This document shows, piece by piece, positions 26,601 through 35,837 of a DNA stretch of 64,000 nt (position 1 is its first letter; each line of letters opens with the position of its first letter). The stretch is from assembly GCA_964448285.1 (NCBI GenBank), contig CAYUWG010000005.1:31816-95815 (forward strand), in the 5' to 3' direction. The notes beneath the pieces were generated by a model. It was not told the origin of the DNA. It made no database searches and saw only the letters and a program-made list of their open reading frames with translations. Both the position numbers and the translations under genes were made by a program. The stretch is from CAYUWG01 sp964448285 (GTDB lineage: Bacteria; Bacteroidota; Ignavibacteria; SZUA-365).

Positions 26601-28890
26601 ACGTGAGGACTGCGTTCTTCGCCCCGCTCGTAGCAGGGTTGAATCGGATGACGAACTGAGTGCTGTCACCGGCCGGTACCGTAATGGGGAATGTCGTCGG
26701 GGAAAGGATTTTGAAATCCGTATCCGGTATGATCGCTGCGTTCGAAAGAATGAGATCATCGATGCCCGGATTGCGAACGACGATCACGGTGTCATAGGGA
26801 ATGCGGTCACATAATCCGAGATTGAAATCCATTGCGGACGGATAGGTGATCCCCGGTCCGCCCTTTTTCTCGCCACTGATGATGCTCCTCAATGGATCGC
26901 ACGGTGGATGATAGGAGAAAAGAAGTGTATCGGTATATCGCCCTGCAGCTCCCGGATCGTTGAACCGCACGGTCACCAGAGCCGAACCTCCAGGTGGAAT
27001 AGACACAGGCACTCCCGATATGAGAGTGAAGGGTGTTCCCCTGAGACTTGCCGATGTGACGTGAATGGTATCCCGAGACGCGTTTGTCAGGCGAACCTGT
27101 TTCGTCTGCGGAAACATCCCCGGATTGATCCCGCCAAAATCCAAATCCTGCGCAGCGACGAAAATCCTGGCAAGCGTTCCACTGAGCGATACCGTAATGA
27201 CGGAGGATTCAGGCGCATCCGTCTCGAATTTCAACGTGGCATAAAAGACACCAAAGGATGACGGTGCAAACCGAACACCGATCGTCACACTCTTTCCTCT
27301 GGGGACGATGAGGGGAAGTGAAACAGTCGGAGAAATCGAGAATATGGAATCCGGTGATATGGCGATGTTCAAAATTCGAATATCCCTGTCGCTCGGATTG
27401 AACAGCGTGATCAGCGTGTCGCGTGTCTCCAAGCCACAGGCACTGAAGGAAAAGAACACACTCCTCGGCGCTGATATGAACACCGACGGCACACGTTCTC
27501 CGTCGATCCAGGACATGAGCGGGTCACAGGATGGTATCGTTACGAACATCAGCGTATCGCGATAAACGCCCATCGCCGTGGGACCGAAGAAACGGAGGAT
27601 CACATCGACCGAGTCATTTGGAGCGACAGTGACCGGTAAGGTCGGACTCACGTGTGTACCGGTGGTGAGCTGTATCCGGGAGATCGTAAGTGGTACCGTG
27701 CCTGTGTTTTTTATCGTGACCGCAGTATCGAAGGGGAACTGGGTCGTATTTCTCCTCCCAATGTCGATGTGATTGACGCGCAACCCGACGCTGTCCTTCA
27801 CCCCTGTCAACGGCACTGCGAGCGCTGAATCATTCGTAGCATTGGAGTTCAGGATCAATTGTGCTGTCCGCAATCCTGCGGCAGTTGGAGAAAACCGCAC
27901 CGTGATTGGGATGGCCACACCTGGAGGAATGCGCAATTCGGGTGGAATGGAAATCGGATTGGTCAATGAAAAGTCCTGAGCATGAGTCCCCGTGATAGAT
28001 GCGCGTCTTATCGTCAGTGTATCCGATCCGGTGTTTCGAACCACGACGACGGAATCTTTCGGGGTCTCTTTCGGACAGAGGACGTTGAAGACAAGTGAAG
28101 ATGCCTGAATGGTTCGCTCATTGGATCGTGGCGGTTCACATCCGATATCGATGGGCAAATCCGGAATATTCACAATCTGTGGATTCCCTCTTGGGCTCAT
28201 ATGATTCCCCTTACCGGAAGAATCGGCAAAGTTTCCGCAGAACTTCCAATAGCCGTTCAATCCGCTGCGATCGTGCAGTGGAAGAGTCATATCCTTTCGC
28301 GCGATGATTTGAGCGGGAGTCCTTTCGATACTCCAGTAACGACATTCATCGAAGGTCGCATTAAGGTATGCACCTGAAGAATTGTTGTAATATCCCCCCC
28401 ACGCAAGTCCTGTAGGCGCGTTGAATACTCTCGGCGAAAAGGCGACGTTAAGGATTTGGTTGCCATTGAAGAACAGTCTCGCACGGCCTGAAGGGCCATT
28501 CACCACTAATGCAATGTGAAACCAGACATTCGGTGTAACTGTGTTATCCGGTGTGAAAAAATACGAATCAGGAGGACCGATTGCGGTGATAAATGCGAGC
28601 CGTCGTCGCGTATGTTCGTACCATATTTGCCAGTCAGAAGGAAGGCCGGAAGGATGATCCCGCGTTACAATCAGGCCGCTGTTTTGGACTTTTACCCAAC
28701 ATTCAACGGAGAAAGCAGGAAGTACAATTGAAGCATTATCTACATGCTCAATCCACTGGTATGCCGCCACTCTCATACCTTGGTTAGGTTGTCCGATGCA
28801 AGGAACAGCGATGATGAGTAAACCTAAGAGGTACATAATGCTCTTGGTCAACCCGATTGGCAGTAGCACTGAGTTACACTTGCGTCTCAT
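23692..28890 (-). CDS. Giant T9SS protein with LamG and twelve HYDIN-like Ig repeats
   Basis: The 1732-residue protein has a signal peptide, a LamG/concanavalin-like domain (about 40-240), then six A-B pairs of HYDIN/ASPM-SPD2-type (choice-of-anchor D) Ig repeats (about 255-1480). Each A repeat ends in a block like VRFxP followed by LSGT/LTG, each B repeat begins VDFG. A cohesin-like domain (about 1490-1610) and a T9SS type A sorting domain with NYPNPFNPVT complete it. Cysteines are placed periodically: five exact C-x29-C pairs at B-to-A junctions, plus one C-x20-C before the first. ATG 28890 with GGAG upstream is preferred to TTG 28920. It should be a long surface fibre or adhesin. Confidence 0.85.
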   Translation of the reverse strand: MRRKCNSVLLPIGLTKSIMYLLGLLIIAVPCIGQPNQGMRVAAYQWIEHVDNASIVLPAFSVECWVKVQNSGLIVTRDHPSGLPSDWQIWYEHTRRRLAFITAIGPPDSYFFTPDNTVTPNVWFHIALVVNGPSGRARLFFNGNQILNVAFSPRVFNAPTGLAWGGYYNNSSGAYLNATFDECRYWSIERTPAQIIARKDMTLPLHDRSGLNGYWKFCGNFADSSGKGNHMSPRGNPQIVNIPDLPIDIGCEPPRSNERTIQASSLVFNVLCPKETPKDSVVVVRNTGSDTLTIRRASITGTHAQDFSLTNPISIPPELRIPPGVAIPITVRFSPTAAGLRTAQLILNSNATNDSALAVPLTGVKDSVGLRVNHIDIGRRNTTQFPFDTAVTIKNTGTVPLTISRIQLTTGTHVSPTLPVTVAPNDSVDVILRFFGPTAMGVYRDTLMFVTIPSCDPLMSWIDGERVPSVFISAPRSVFFSFSACGLETRDTLITLFNPSDRDIRILNIAISPDSIFSISPTVSLPLIVPRGKSVTIGVRFAPSSFGVFYATLKFETDAPESSVITVSLSGTLARIFVAAQDLDFGGINPGMFPQTKQVRLTNASRDTIHVTSASLRGTPFTLISGVPVSIPPGGSALVTVRFNDPGAAGRYTDTLLFSYHPPCDPLRSIISGEKKGGPGITYPSAMDFNLGLCDRIPYDTVIVVRNPGIDDLILSNAAIIPDTDFKILSPTTFPITVPAGDSTQFVIRFNPATSGAKNAVLTFSSNAINGLTVSIPLTGRRNSAELTVAAVDFGTIQPNQFPVTRNLTIQNTGNVPITIDSLVFQRATPFAVLTSLPITLQPGAAANILVRFSSPPADGVYADTLRVIYRPDCGPLLTPVSGTSKPTPILSTIGQVDFGTSLCGYPVRDTVITIHNPGMRELVISSASITGSAEYSVLSTFPKHIPPGGSDTIRVRLSPVSPGMKTAQLTLISNAENGSITTITLNARIDLAELTVTAVDFGTVPPLGFPVEKTFTVRNTGTVPITVTGAVLRSGTTFTITSGVPVTIAPNSSAQITIRFNDPLADGKYVDTLDLDFVPKCSRVEVLVTGRRAMAPVFVTPTSVGFSQSPCISPPFDSVIVVTNTGAQPLNIAGLTLTGDGDFEQVPQVNLPVTLSPSQSLTIPIRFNPQSPGLRQAQLTVKIDAPSDTMVVVSLSGQYEILRLTSPRVDFGTITAGQLPSVRSLTVTNNGSLDVTIVGYRFATHNVFTLTTTLPVTIPVNESREFEVEWKAPSNDGRYEDTLILITQPNCDDHRVVVQGILKSPPGITIPGSVQFAAALCDEFLDTTIVIKNSGGETLEINGAQLSGDPDFSIEPSFVPFSIPPGGEGSIGVRFKPVSEGTKSVTLLLATNATPPTASILITAQKELVAVSSTPVDFGVVFPQQFPAERMLILQNTGTLPLTIRGVIVASPFYSTAVFPILLPPGMSVQIPIRFSDPSADGWSLRDLALITEPELCEPHLQVVRGERGTASVILEAGVGHAAPGELVEIPIMVRNARYVSVAGVTGFRTSLRFNRTLLKPLTFGPGIIQGNDRIVEMTLPYIPGDGVLTTFRFIAALGSDTSTILQLENTASLGASISVTELPGLFTLDNVCREGGTRLIEATGTVYLRQNYPNPFNPVTTVEYETIETGPTRLVVFDKMGKEVAVLVDSEIEPGRYAVTFDASHLPGDVYYLFLFTPTQTRSRAMMLLK

Positions 28891-29011
28891 AAACCATCTC
28901 CGTATTTGTTCGGGATCCAATTCAGGGACTGAGAAGAATTGGCGCAGTAGGAACCTACAACATTCAACTCTTCATGTCAATGACACTTGAAACGCAGGAA
29001 AGGTTGCGGGT

Positions 29012-30136
29012 TTACCTGAGGAGCGTTTCGTACACTTCAACGACGCTGTTTGCATAGCGCTCCCATGTGTAGTTCCTCACGGATTCACTTCCGCGTAATC
29101 CCATTTGCCGCGCTTCATCAGGATGCGAATAGCACCACGCGAGCCGCTCCTTCAGTGCATCGATGTCGCGTATGGCTGTGACGAATCCTTCGTTTCCGTC
29201 CCGGATGATACTCCCCGTGTTCTCCGATACGATGAGTGGAAGTCCGCAGGCCATCGCTTCGTAGGTCACGAGCGCACTGCCTTCCTGTAGTGAAGGCAAG
29301 ACGAACACCGACGCCTGGCTGTACTCGTTGAACAGCTCTTCATGGTTGACATGCCCCCGATAAATGAACGAACCTTCGTATTGACGCAGGACAGGCTTCA
29401 TCTCTTCTTCAACCGTCCCGATAAGAACAAGCTCTGCATCCACAAGAGCGAGTGACTTCCACGCCTCGAGGAGATAGTGCACCCCTTTCTGAATACCGAT
29501 GTTGCCGACGAAGAGCGCGCGAAATTTCGAATCTTTTTTTGGCACCTGTTTGAAAGACGTGAGGTCGATGCCGTAGGGAATCATCGCAAGCTTGTCGCCC
29601 GAAACACCGTGTGAGAGGAAACTTCTTCGAACGAACTCCGACGGGATGATCACTTTGTCCGCAAGCTCGATTTCCTTCAAACCCTTTTCGATAATCTGTG
29701 GATGCGCTCGTTCAGAACGGACACCGAATCGCTCGTACTCTTCCTTCAAGATCTCATCCTGATAGTAGGGATGCGTGGAGCCTCGCTCGATAACGACTTT
29801 CGCTCCGAAGCGACGGACGGTAGGAATGGAATAGAGAGCGTAGTTTCCCCAAGCATGGAAAACGTCGCACGGCGGGATGTACTTCCGAGCGCTCGCATCG
29901 AAAAGGTTATCCTTGAGATAGGAGTAATACCCTTTCCTGCGAAGCGCCGGAATTTTTCGAATGATCATCCCTAGATATTCCGGCAGAGGCACAGAGCTGT
30001 AATATCGCGATGGAAAAAGTTTTTGCACGTACCACGACTTCGTGGTTATGATCTTCCGAAGATGGCCGAGTCTATAGAGTTGTTCCGCAAGTTGTACTGC
30101 GTGAAAACGCCCGCCGACGGATATGACGACATCCAC
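29012..30136 (-). CDS. Glycosyltransferase family 4
   Basis: The 374-residue GT-B enzyme has a GT4 C-terminal domain with FRALFVGNIGIQKGVHYLLE, AELVLIGTVEEE and LPSLQEGSALVTYEAMACGLP, the last carrying the donor-binding glutamates. The N-terminal domain begins MDVVISVGGRFHAVQLAEQL. Donor and acceptor are unknown. It follows the YfhO-like gene after 17 bases, so the two probably form one operon making or modifying a surface glycan. It is separate from the flippase cassette by about 8 kb. Confidence 0.9.
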   Translation of the reverse strand: MDVVISVGGRFHAVQLAEQLYRLGHLRKIITTKSWYVQKLFPSRYYSSVPLPEYLGMIIRKIPALRRKGYYSYLKDNLFDASARKYIPPCDVFHAWGNYALYSIPTVRRFGAKVVIERGSTHPYYQDEILKEEYERFGVRSERAHPQIIEKGLKEIELADKVIIPSEFVRRSFLSHGVSGDKLAMIPYGIDLTSFKQVPKKDSKFRALFVGNIGIQKGVHYLLEAWKSLALVDAELVLIGTVEEEMKPVLRQYEGSFIYRGHVNHEELFNEYSQASVFVLPSLQEGSALVTYEAMACGLPLIVSENTGSIIRDGNEGFVTAIRDIDALKERLAWCYSHPDEARQMGLRGSESVRNYTWERYANSVVEVYETLLR

Positions 30137-30153
30137 GAGATTCGAAGAAGAGC

Positions 30154-32793
30154 TTACGATTTATCACGCCCGGAAACGCCGGTGGCTCTTCTCTTTCGGA
30201 GGTACCACGTCACCGCATAAAAGAGAAGCACAGCGACGAGTAGGTAGTTCGTGACCGTCGTAATGATCAAGCCGGCGTGATAGGAGCGCGGTTCGAATTC
30301 CATGCGCAACGTGTGCTTCCCCGCGGGAATGACGACCGCACGCAGGAGATAATCCGAGCGAAGAATTTCGATTTCTTCGCCGTCGATCGTCGCTTTCCAT
30401 CCGCTGGGATAATAGACTTCGCTCAATTTCAGGATTGCATCGACGGGTGTTTCGACTTCGTATTCGAACGAATTGATGCCGAATGATTTCAATGTTGCCT
30501 TCGCACGGGCGATGACCGAATCGGATACTTGCGGCAATGCTTGCGCAAGAGGTTTGCTCAAGTACGCCACACGATCCGCTTCATACCCTGGAAACGTTCC
30601 GATTTTCTTAAACATGGCCTCGTCATCTTCAATGACTTCATAGCTCCCGACAAAGAACGCGCGAGGGAGAACGAACTCATTGAGATATACGTGTTCGTTC
30701 GCACCTTCGAATACGCGCTTCAACCACGGTGATGTCAGCGCGAAATCTGCGGATACAACCACGTACTTCGTGTTGAGCATGCTCAACAGCGCCCAGTTGA
30801 CGTTGTCCACTTGCTGCGGACTCTGAAATTGAAACTGATTGAAGAGCGTGTTCCGGATGTCATCGGAGTACTTCATCTTCGCCGGATGATACCCCGCAAC
30901 GCTCTGAATGCCGTACGCCACGTAGTAGTTATCACCCGCATGAGCAGAGACCGGCAGAATGCGATAAACGGATTTATCCTTCTGCAGAAAATCGACCGCG
31001 TCCGTTTTTTGCAGGGCCTGTTGCTGAACGCGTTGCGGTTCCATGTGCATTGGCTTGTAATCGACAATCCACCAATCAATGACGAGAACGATAAGGATCA
31101 CGGACTGCATCGCAGTCAAGCCGATCTTTCTTCTCACAAAAGCCCAGAGAAGACCGGCGACTATCACCACAAATGCAAGTGCTTTGATTGCATCATCGAT
31201 CGCCATCCCGGAAATTCCTTTCACCGTAGCCTTCCGATATTGGGCAGGCACCTGTGATAGTTGTCCGGCTTGCGCTGCCTCTTCGACTTGTTGAACGAGA
31301 TTCCATGACTGAGGCTGATACTGTTGCAGGTTTTCAGAGATCGCTTTTTGCAAGGAGGATTCGAGCATGAGAAGAAATCCGACAAGGATAACACCCGCGA
31401 TAACCGGAGCCCAGATCAACTTCGTCAGCTTCTTCTTTTCAACCTGCTCTGTAGCTTTGCTGAATGAACGAACGCGCTGAATCAACTCGGATAATCCGAC
31501 ACCCGCTAACATCCCGACGCAGAGAGCATTGAGGTAAAGGATCATCGAAGGGATGCGGAAGTTGTTGAACATCGGAAGATTGTAGAACAACGGATCGTAG
31601 AGCACACCGAAATTCCTTCCCATCGAGATCAGGAGAGCGATCACTCCTAACGCGATCCAGAAATGAACGAAGCGGTCTTTCGGACGAAGGAGAATTCCAA
31701 TCAGAGCGAGGAAGCAGATGACCACGCCAAGATAGATAGGCGATTCGGTAAATGGCATCGTGCCCCAATACGTGGGAGTTCCCCAGCCCACGAATGATGG
31801 AATGACGAACGTGATAATCTCGATCGGACTGAACGACCAGTTCGTTGCGTACTCATAATCTAAACCGCCGGTCGTTGAGCCATGGCCCGATCCTCCGGAT
31901 CCAGCGCCCCGGATGGAAAAGTCTTTGTATTCCCACGTCGCGAAGTACGGCCCCGATAGCATGAGAAACGCGAACGCTGCGGCAACAATGACGATCGTCG
32001 CGACAATCGCAGTATTCCCCAATTTCTCACCCTGATAGAGTTTGAAGAGGATGAACAAACCGGCGGCGAGCATGTTGTAAAAAATCATTTGCACGTGACC
32101 GGAGTTGAACGTCAGGTGCAATGCGACGACGAGAAATGCAATGGTGATGACCGATTTCTTCTCGAAGAGATAATCGATCAGGAGAAGCGTAGCGGGGAGC
32201 CAGGCGAACACGGTGATCTTCGTGTTATGTCCCGCCATAATCCAGTTCAGCGAGTACAATGAAAAAGTGACGGACACCGCAACGAGAAATGCAGTGAACG
32301 GTTCGAACTTCTTCCGCAATCCGAAGAAATACGTGAACACGCCGAGGAGGAAATAGTTGAAGATATCCCAGAACGTCGGTGGGAGTGGAAGGATTTCGAC
32401 TAAGCTCTGCAACCATCCATACACTTGAAGCAGCAACATCGGCTTGAGTGGATCGAGAAACGTGTGAAGGTACATCCCATGACCCGGCGATGAAGATCCC
32501 CATGTCGGCATTCCGCTGAAGATGTATGGATTCCAGAATGGATTCACTCCATCCTGATCCGCTTTCTGAAGGTAGCCTTGCTCGTACTGAATCGCGGAAA
32601 GATTGTCCGGAACATTGAAGACCTTTCCGGAAAAAAGTGCCTCATGAAAAAAGACGATGAGGAGCAATGCGAGAAGACTCAGAAAGATTGTCGTCGCGTG
32701 TTTTTGCAATCCGATGGGTAACGACACGGAGGTACTGACTCCACCTGATGCTCTCTCACTTCCTGGTTTCGCTTTCTGTTTTTGTTTTGACAT
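30154..32793 (-). CDS. YfhO-like large membrane protein
   Basis: The 879-residue protein has about 12-14 membrane helices, a large external domain (about 590-830) and a C-terminal helix, the layout of the YfhO family (GT-C-like; in Firmicutes linked to glycosylation of cell-wall polymers). Visible family features are NPFWNPYIFSGMPTW in the first loop, NSGHVQMIFYNML, and near the C-terminus the beta segment YPSGWKATIDGEEIEILRSD. The start is uncertain: ATG 32793 (MSKQKQKAK) is chosen; GTG 32841 is in frame upstream, and neither has a strong ribosome site. It likely transfers a lipid-linked sugar on the periplasmic side, with the coupled GT4 making the donor. Confidence 0.82.
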   Translation of the reverse strand: MSKQKQKAKPGSERASGGVSTSVSLPIGLQKHATTIFLSLLALLLIVFFHEALFSGKVFNVPDNLSAIQYEQGYLQKADQDGVNPFWNPYIFSGMPTWGSSSPGHGMYLHTFLDPLKPMLLLQVYGWLQSLVEILPLPPTFWDIFNYFLLGVFTYFFGLRKKFEPFTAFLVAVSVTFSLYSLNWIMAGHNTKITVFAWLPATLLLIDYLFEKKSVITIAFLVVALHLTFNSGHVQMIFYNMLAAGLFILFKLYQGEKLGNTAIVATIVIVAAAFAFLMLSGPYFATWEYKDFSIRGAGSGGSGHGSTTGGLDYEYATNWSFSPIEIITFVIPSFVGWGTPTYWGTMPFTESPIYLGVVICFLALIGILLRPKDRFVHFWIALGVIALLISMGRNFGVLYDPLFYNLPMFNNFRIPSMILYLNALCVGMLAGVGLSELIQRVRSFSKATEQVEKKKLTKLIWAPVIAGVILVGFLLMLESSLQKAISENLQQYQPQSWNLVQQVEEAAQAGQLSQVPAQYRKATVKGISGMAIDDAIKALAFVVIVAGLLWAFVRRKIGLTAMQSVILIVLVIDWWIVDYKPMHMEPQRVQQQALQKTDAVDFLQKDKSVYRILPVSAHAGDNYYVAYGIQSVAGYHPAKMKYSDDIRNTLFNQFQFQSPQQVDNVNWALLSMLNTKYVVVSADFALTSPWLKRVFEGANEHVYLNEFVLPRAFFVGSYEVIEDDEAMFKKIGTFPGYEADRVAYLSKPLAQALPQVSDSVIARAKATLKSFGINSFEYEVETPVDAILKLSEVYYPSGWKATIDGEEIEILRSDYLLRAVVIPAGKHTLRMEFEPRSYHAGLIITTVTNYLLVAVLLFYAVTWYLRKRRATGVSGRDKS

Positions 32794-32876
32794 TGGATGT
32801 AGCTGTTTTTGCCGAATGATTCTACTCGAAAAGATACGCACGCATCGAGAATTAGCGATAAGTTGATCCCGATCTG

Positions 32877-32902
32877 TAAAAAAAAAGCACGCAGTGCGTG
32901 CT
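32877..32902 (-). terminator. Intrinsic terminator after the zinc-ribbon gene
   Basis: AGCACGCA pairs with TGCGTGCT (32886-32902), and on the minus strand the stem is followed by nine T. It lies 24 bases beyond the stop of the 79-residue zinc-ribbon gene. Confidence 0.88.
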
Positions 32903-32925
32903 CTTTATAACGAGTCAGACTTATA

Positions 32926-33165
32926 TCAGGCGACGCGTTTCTGGCTACCCTTCGCAGGCATCGTTCGCATTGCGCGTACGCTCACTTCAACCCGATCCAA
33001 ATCCACGTTCACTTCAGCATTGCAATAGGGGCAATACTTCGCAGTCTGTATATCGAAACTGATCGTGTTCTTGCACATCGGACAATCCGTGATAACCATT
33101 CCGATGACCTTACCAGTCTGTTTGACTTTGACAGGCTTTGCAACGGGTTTATCGATAGTCTTCAT
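32926..33165 (-). CDS. Small zinc-ribbon protein
   Basis: The 79-residue cytoplasmic protein has two CxxC knuckles, CPMC and CPYC, separated by 13 residues, in its middle, flanked by Lys/Val-rich ends. This is a zinc ribbon of unknown role; similar modules bind nucleic acid or proteins. It lies 90 bases behind lon on the same strand and just before a strong terminator, so it may be cotranscribed with lon. I do not recognise a named family. Confidence 0.7.
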   Translation of the reverse strand: MKTIDKPVAKPVKVKQTGKVIGMVITDCPMCKNTISFDIQTAKYCPYCNAEVNVDLDRVEVSVRAMRTMPAKGSQKRVA

Positions 33166-33255
33166 TCTTCACCATATTGGTTTGAAATAATTACATGGCA
33201 AAAATACGTCATTCCATTGCGAAACACAATGGATTTTTTCATATGCAGATAATTT

Positions 33256-35631
33256 TCATTCCTGCAAGGCAAGTGTCAGGACTTCCGTCATCTCGTCAAC
33301 AAGGTGAAAAACGACCTCATTTCGCACTTTTTCGGGGATTTCTTTCAAATCCTCCTCATTCTTACGCGGAAGAATGATGGATTTTATTCCTGCTCGATGA
33401 GCAGCGAGAACCTTTTCTTTGACGCCTCCAATAGGCAGAACAGCCCCGCGAAGTGTGATTTCACCGGTCATCGCTAAGTCGTTTCGAACACATTTTCCCT
33501 TCAGGAGGCTCGCAAGTGAGACCAGCATTGCTACTCCCGCAGAAGGACCGTCCTTCGGAATCGCACCGGCAGGGACGTGAACGTGAATATCAGAGTTTTC
33601 CCTGAACGTTGGATCGATTCCTACACTCTCTGCTTGCGAGGCAATGTAGCTCAATGCGGCCTGCACGCTTTCCTTCATCACGTCACGAACCTGACCCGTG
33701 ACGGTGAGATTGCCCTTCCCTTTCATGAGAGTCGATTCGATGAAGAGAATCTCGCCGCCGACGGGCGTCCATGCCAGACCCGTAGCGATGCCGGGCTTCG
33801 TGACGCGCTCCGCAGTCTCCGGATGGAATTTGTTCGATGTGATGAAATCAGGAAGCTGATCCGCCGTGATGACAACGCGTTCGTTTTCATTTTCCACTAC
33901 GCGTTGTGCAACGCCACGACAGATGTCCGCCAGCTTTCGTTCAAGCGTGCGGACTCCCGGTTCGCGCGTGTACTCGTCAATGATCGTTCGCAACACTTCA
34001 TCAGAGATTGTGAGATGCTCTTCGGTCAAGCCATGTTCAAGAATTTGCTTTGGTAAAAGATGTCGCTTCGCGATTTCCACTTTCTCATCGATGATGTAGC
34101 TCGGGATCTCGATGATCTCCATTCGGTCCCGCAACGCCGGTTGGATAGGTTCTATCATATTCGCGGTTGCGATGAACAACACTCGCGAGAGATCGAACGG
34201 CACTTCGAGATAATGGTCACTGAAATGTGCGTTCTGCTCCGGGTCAAGCACCTCAAGGAGTGCAGACGTCGGATCACCGCGAAAGTCCATTCCAACCTTA
34301 TCCACCTCGTCGAGCACCATAACGGGATTATTCGATTCTGCCTTGCGAATCTGTTGAATGATACGACCGGGTAGCGCCCCGATATACGTCCGCCTATGAC
34401 CACGAATCTCAGCTTCATCGTGAACGCCGCCAAGTGAGAGCCTCAAATATTTGCGTCCCATGGCCTCGGCGATCGACTTCCCCAAAGAAGTCTTTCCAAC
34501 ACCGGGAGGTCCGACAAAGCAAAGGATCGGTCCGCGCATGTCGTTTTTCAATTTCCGAACGGCGAGATATTCGAGAATGCGCTTTTTCACTTTCTCCAAA
34601 CCGTAGTGGTCAAGATCGAGCTGCTCGCGCACACGCGCAATGTCAAGATTATCTTCCGTCGAAATACCCCAAGGGAGTTCAAGCAGCCAGTCAAGGTATG
34701 TCCTTGCTACTGTGTATTCCGCCGACGCCGGGTTCATCATGTTCAGGCGGTTCAGTTCCTTCTCGATCACCTTTCGGACATCCTCTGGAATGTTCGATTG
34801 CTCCATCTTGGCTCGGATTTCATCGAGTTCGAGGCGATCCTGATCTTCTCCGAGTTCCTTCTTTATCGCTCGCATCTGTTCGCGGAGGAAGTATTCGCGC
34901 TGCGTTTTGTTGATTGTGTCCTGAACTTCGTTTTGAATTTTCCTGCTCAATTCCTGCCGCTGAATTTCCTGTGTGAGCGCGACCGTCACCTTACGAAGTC
35001 GGTCGGTGATGCTTTCCGTTTCGAGAAGTGCTTGCTTCTCCGGAATGGGAAGGTTCGACATCGCACAGACGATGTATGCAAACGTGGTAGGCTCTTCGGT
35101 GTTGAGCACGAGATTCAATTGCTCCGGATTGAAATCAGGGATCAAGTCCGAGAGCGTACGAAAGAGATTCCTGACGTTCGTGATCATCGCGCGGATTTCC
35201 GGATCGTTCTTATCAACCACCGGCTCCGGTAGGGCGATTGCCCTCGCAGTGATGTAGGGTTCTTCGTTTTCCAGTGACACCCTCCGTGCTCGATTCAATC
35301 CCTGAACGACCGTGCTCTTCGAACCGTCCGGCATCGTATAGATTTTCACGACACGGACAACGGTGCCGACTTGATATAAATCTTCGAGCGAAGGATGATC
35401 GATTGTAGAGTCGAGTTGCGTGAGAACAAGAACCGGGCTGTTGGACCGATACGCTTCTTCAATCAAGCGAACGGAGCTTGGCCTGCCAACGAAGAGAGGC
35501 ATGATCTGACCGGGATAAAACACGACGTTACGTAACGGCAATACCGCATACACCATTTCGTTCGCATGGCTTTCGCCATTCACAGGAACTTGATCGTATG
35601 TAGTCTTTTCAGTTTGTTGAGAGTCGGACAT
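33256..35631 (-). CDS. lon: ATP-dependent protease Lon
   Basis: The 791-residue protein is a full LonA: N-terminal substrate-binding domain (about 25-225, VLPLRNVVFYPGQIMPLFVG), a coiled-coil linker, an AAA+ module with Walker A GPPGVGKTS near 375 and Walker B VMVLDEVDK, and a C-terminal protease domain with the catalytic Ser in KDGPSAG and Lys in GGVKEKVLAAHRAG. It degrades misfolded and regulatory proteins in the cytoplasm. ATG 35631, with AGGAAAG upstream, is preferred to GTG 35670. A near-perfect 20-bp palindrome lies 22 bases upstream of the start, a possible operator. A zinc-ribbon gene follows. Confidence 0.96.
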   Translation of the reverse strand: MSDSQQTEKTTYDQVPVNGESHANEMVYAVLPLRNVVFYPGQIMPLFVGRPSSVRLIEEAYRSNSPVLVLTQLDSTIDHPSLEDLYQVGTVVRVVKIYTMPDGSKSTVVQGLNRARRVSLENEEPYITARAIALPEPVVDKNDPEIRAMITNVRNLFRTLSDLIPDFNPEQLNLVLNTEEPTTFAYIVCAMSNLPIPEKQALLETESITDRLRKVTVALTQEIQRQELSRKIQNEVQDTINKTQREYFLREQMRAIKKELGEDQDRLELDEIRAKMEQSNIPEDVRKVIEKELNRLNMMNPASAEYTVARTYLDWLLELPWGISTEDNLDIARVREQLDLDHYGLEKVKKRILEYLAVRKLKNDMRGPILCFVGPPGVGKTSLGKSIAEAMGRKYLRLSLGGVHDEAEIRGHRRTYIGALPGRIIQQIRKAESNNPVMVLDEVDKVGMDFRGDPTSALLEVLDPEQNAHFSDHYLEVPFDLSRVLFIATANMIEPIQPALRDRMEIIEIPSYIIDEKVEIAKRHLLPKQILEHGLTEEHLTISDEVLRTIIDEYTREPGVRTLERKLADICRGVAQRVVENENERVVITADQLPDFITSNKFHPETAERVTKPGIATGLAWTPVGGEILFIESTLMKGKGNLTVTGQVRDVMKESVQAALSYIASQAESVGIDPTFRENSDIHVHVPAGAIPKDGPSAGVAMLVSLASLLKGKCVRNDLAMTGEITLRGAVLPIGGVKEKVLAAHRAGIKSIILPRKNEEDLKEIPEKVRNEVVFHLVDEMTEVLTLALQE

Positions 35632-35653
35632 TTCTTTCCTGAGGTTATCATGA

Positions 35654-35673
35654 TGAGTGAATATATCCACTCA
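35654..35673 (-). promoter_or_regulatory. 20-bp palindrome upstream of lon, candidate operator
   Basis: The plus strand reads TGAGTGAATATATCCACTCA. Reversed and complemented it is the same except at one symmetric position pair, so 18 of 20 bases are symmetric. It sits 22 bases before lon's ATG in the spacer between lon and the divergent Nudix gene. It is unlike CIRCE, whose arms run in the opposite sense. Regulator unknown. Confidence 0.5.
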
Positions 35674-35837
35674 ACGAACATGCCACGAATCCATTCTTCT
35701 TCACAGAGGGAATTCACTCTTGAATCATCGGTGCATATCCCCCTCTTTGTCATCGACGATGACAGGCCATTGACACGATGGCATGATTTGCGCCTCCTCC
35801 TGCTATCAGGTAAGTTGATTCCAACAGGAATACCACT

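Noticed and set aside
23692..28890. CRISPR or DNA-level repeats in the long repeat gene
   Set aside because: The periodicity is at protein level only; the DNA of the repeats has diverged and there are no spacers.
35654..35673. Palindrome before lon as CIRCE
   Set aside because: CIRCE reads GCACTC...GAGTGC; here the arms are GAGTG...CACTC with 8 bases between, so the orientation is opposite.
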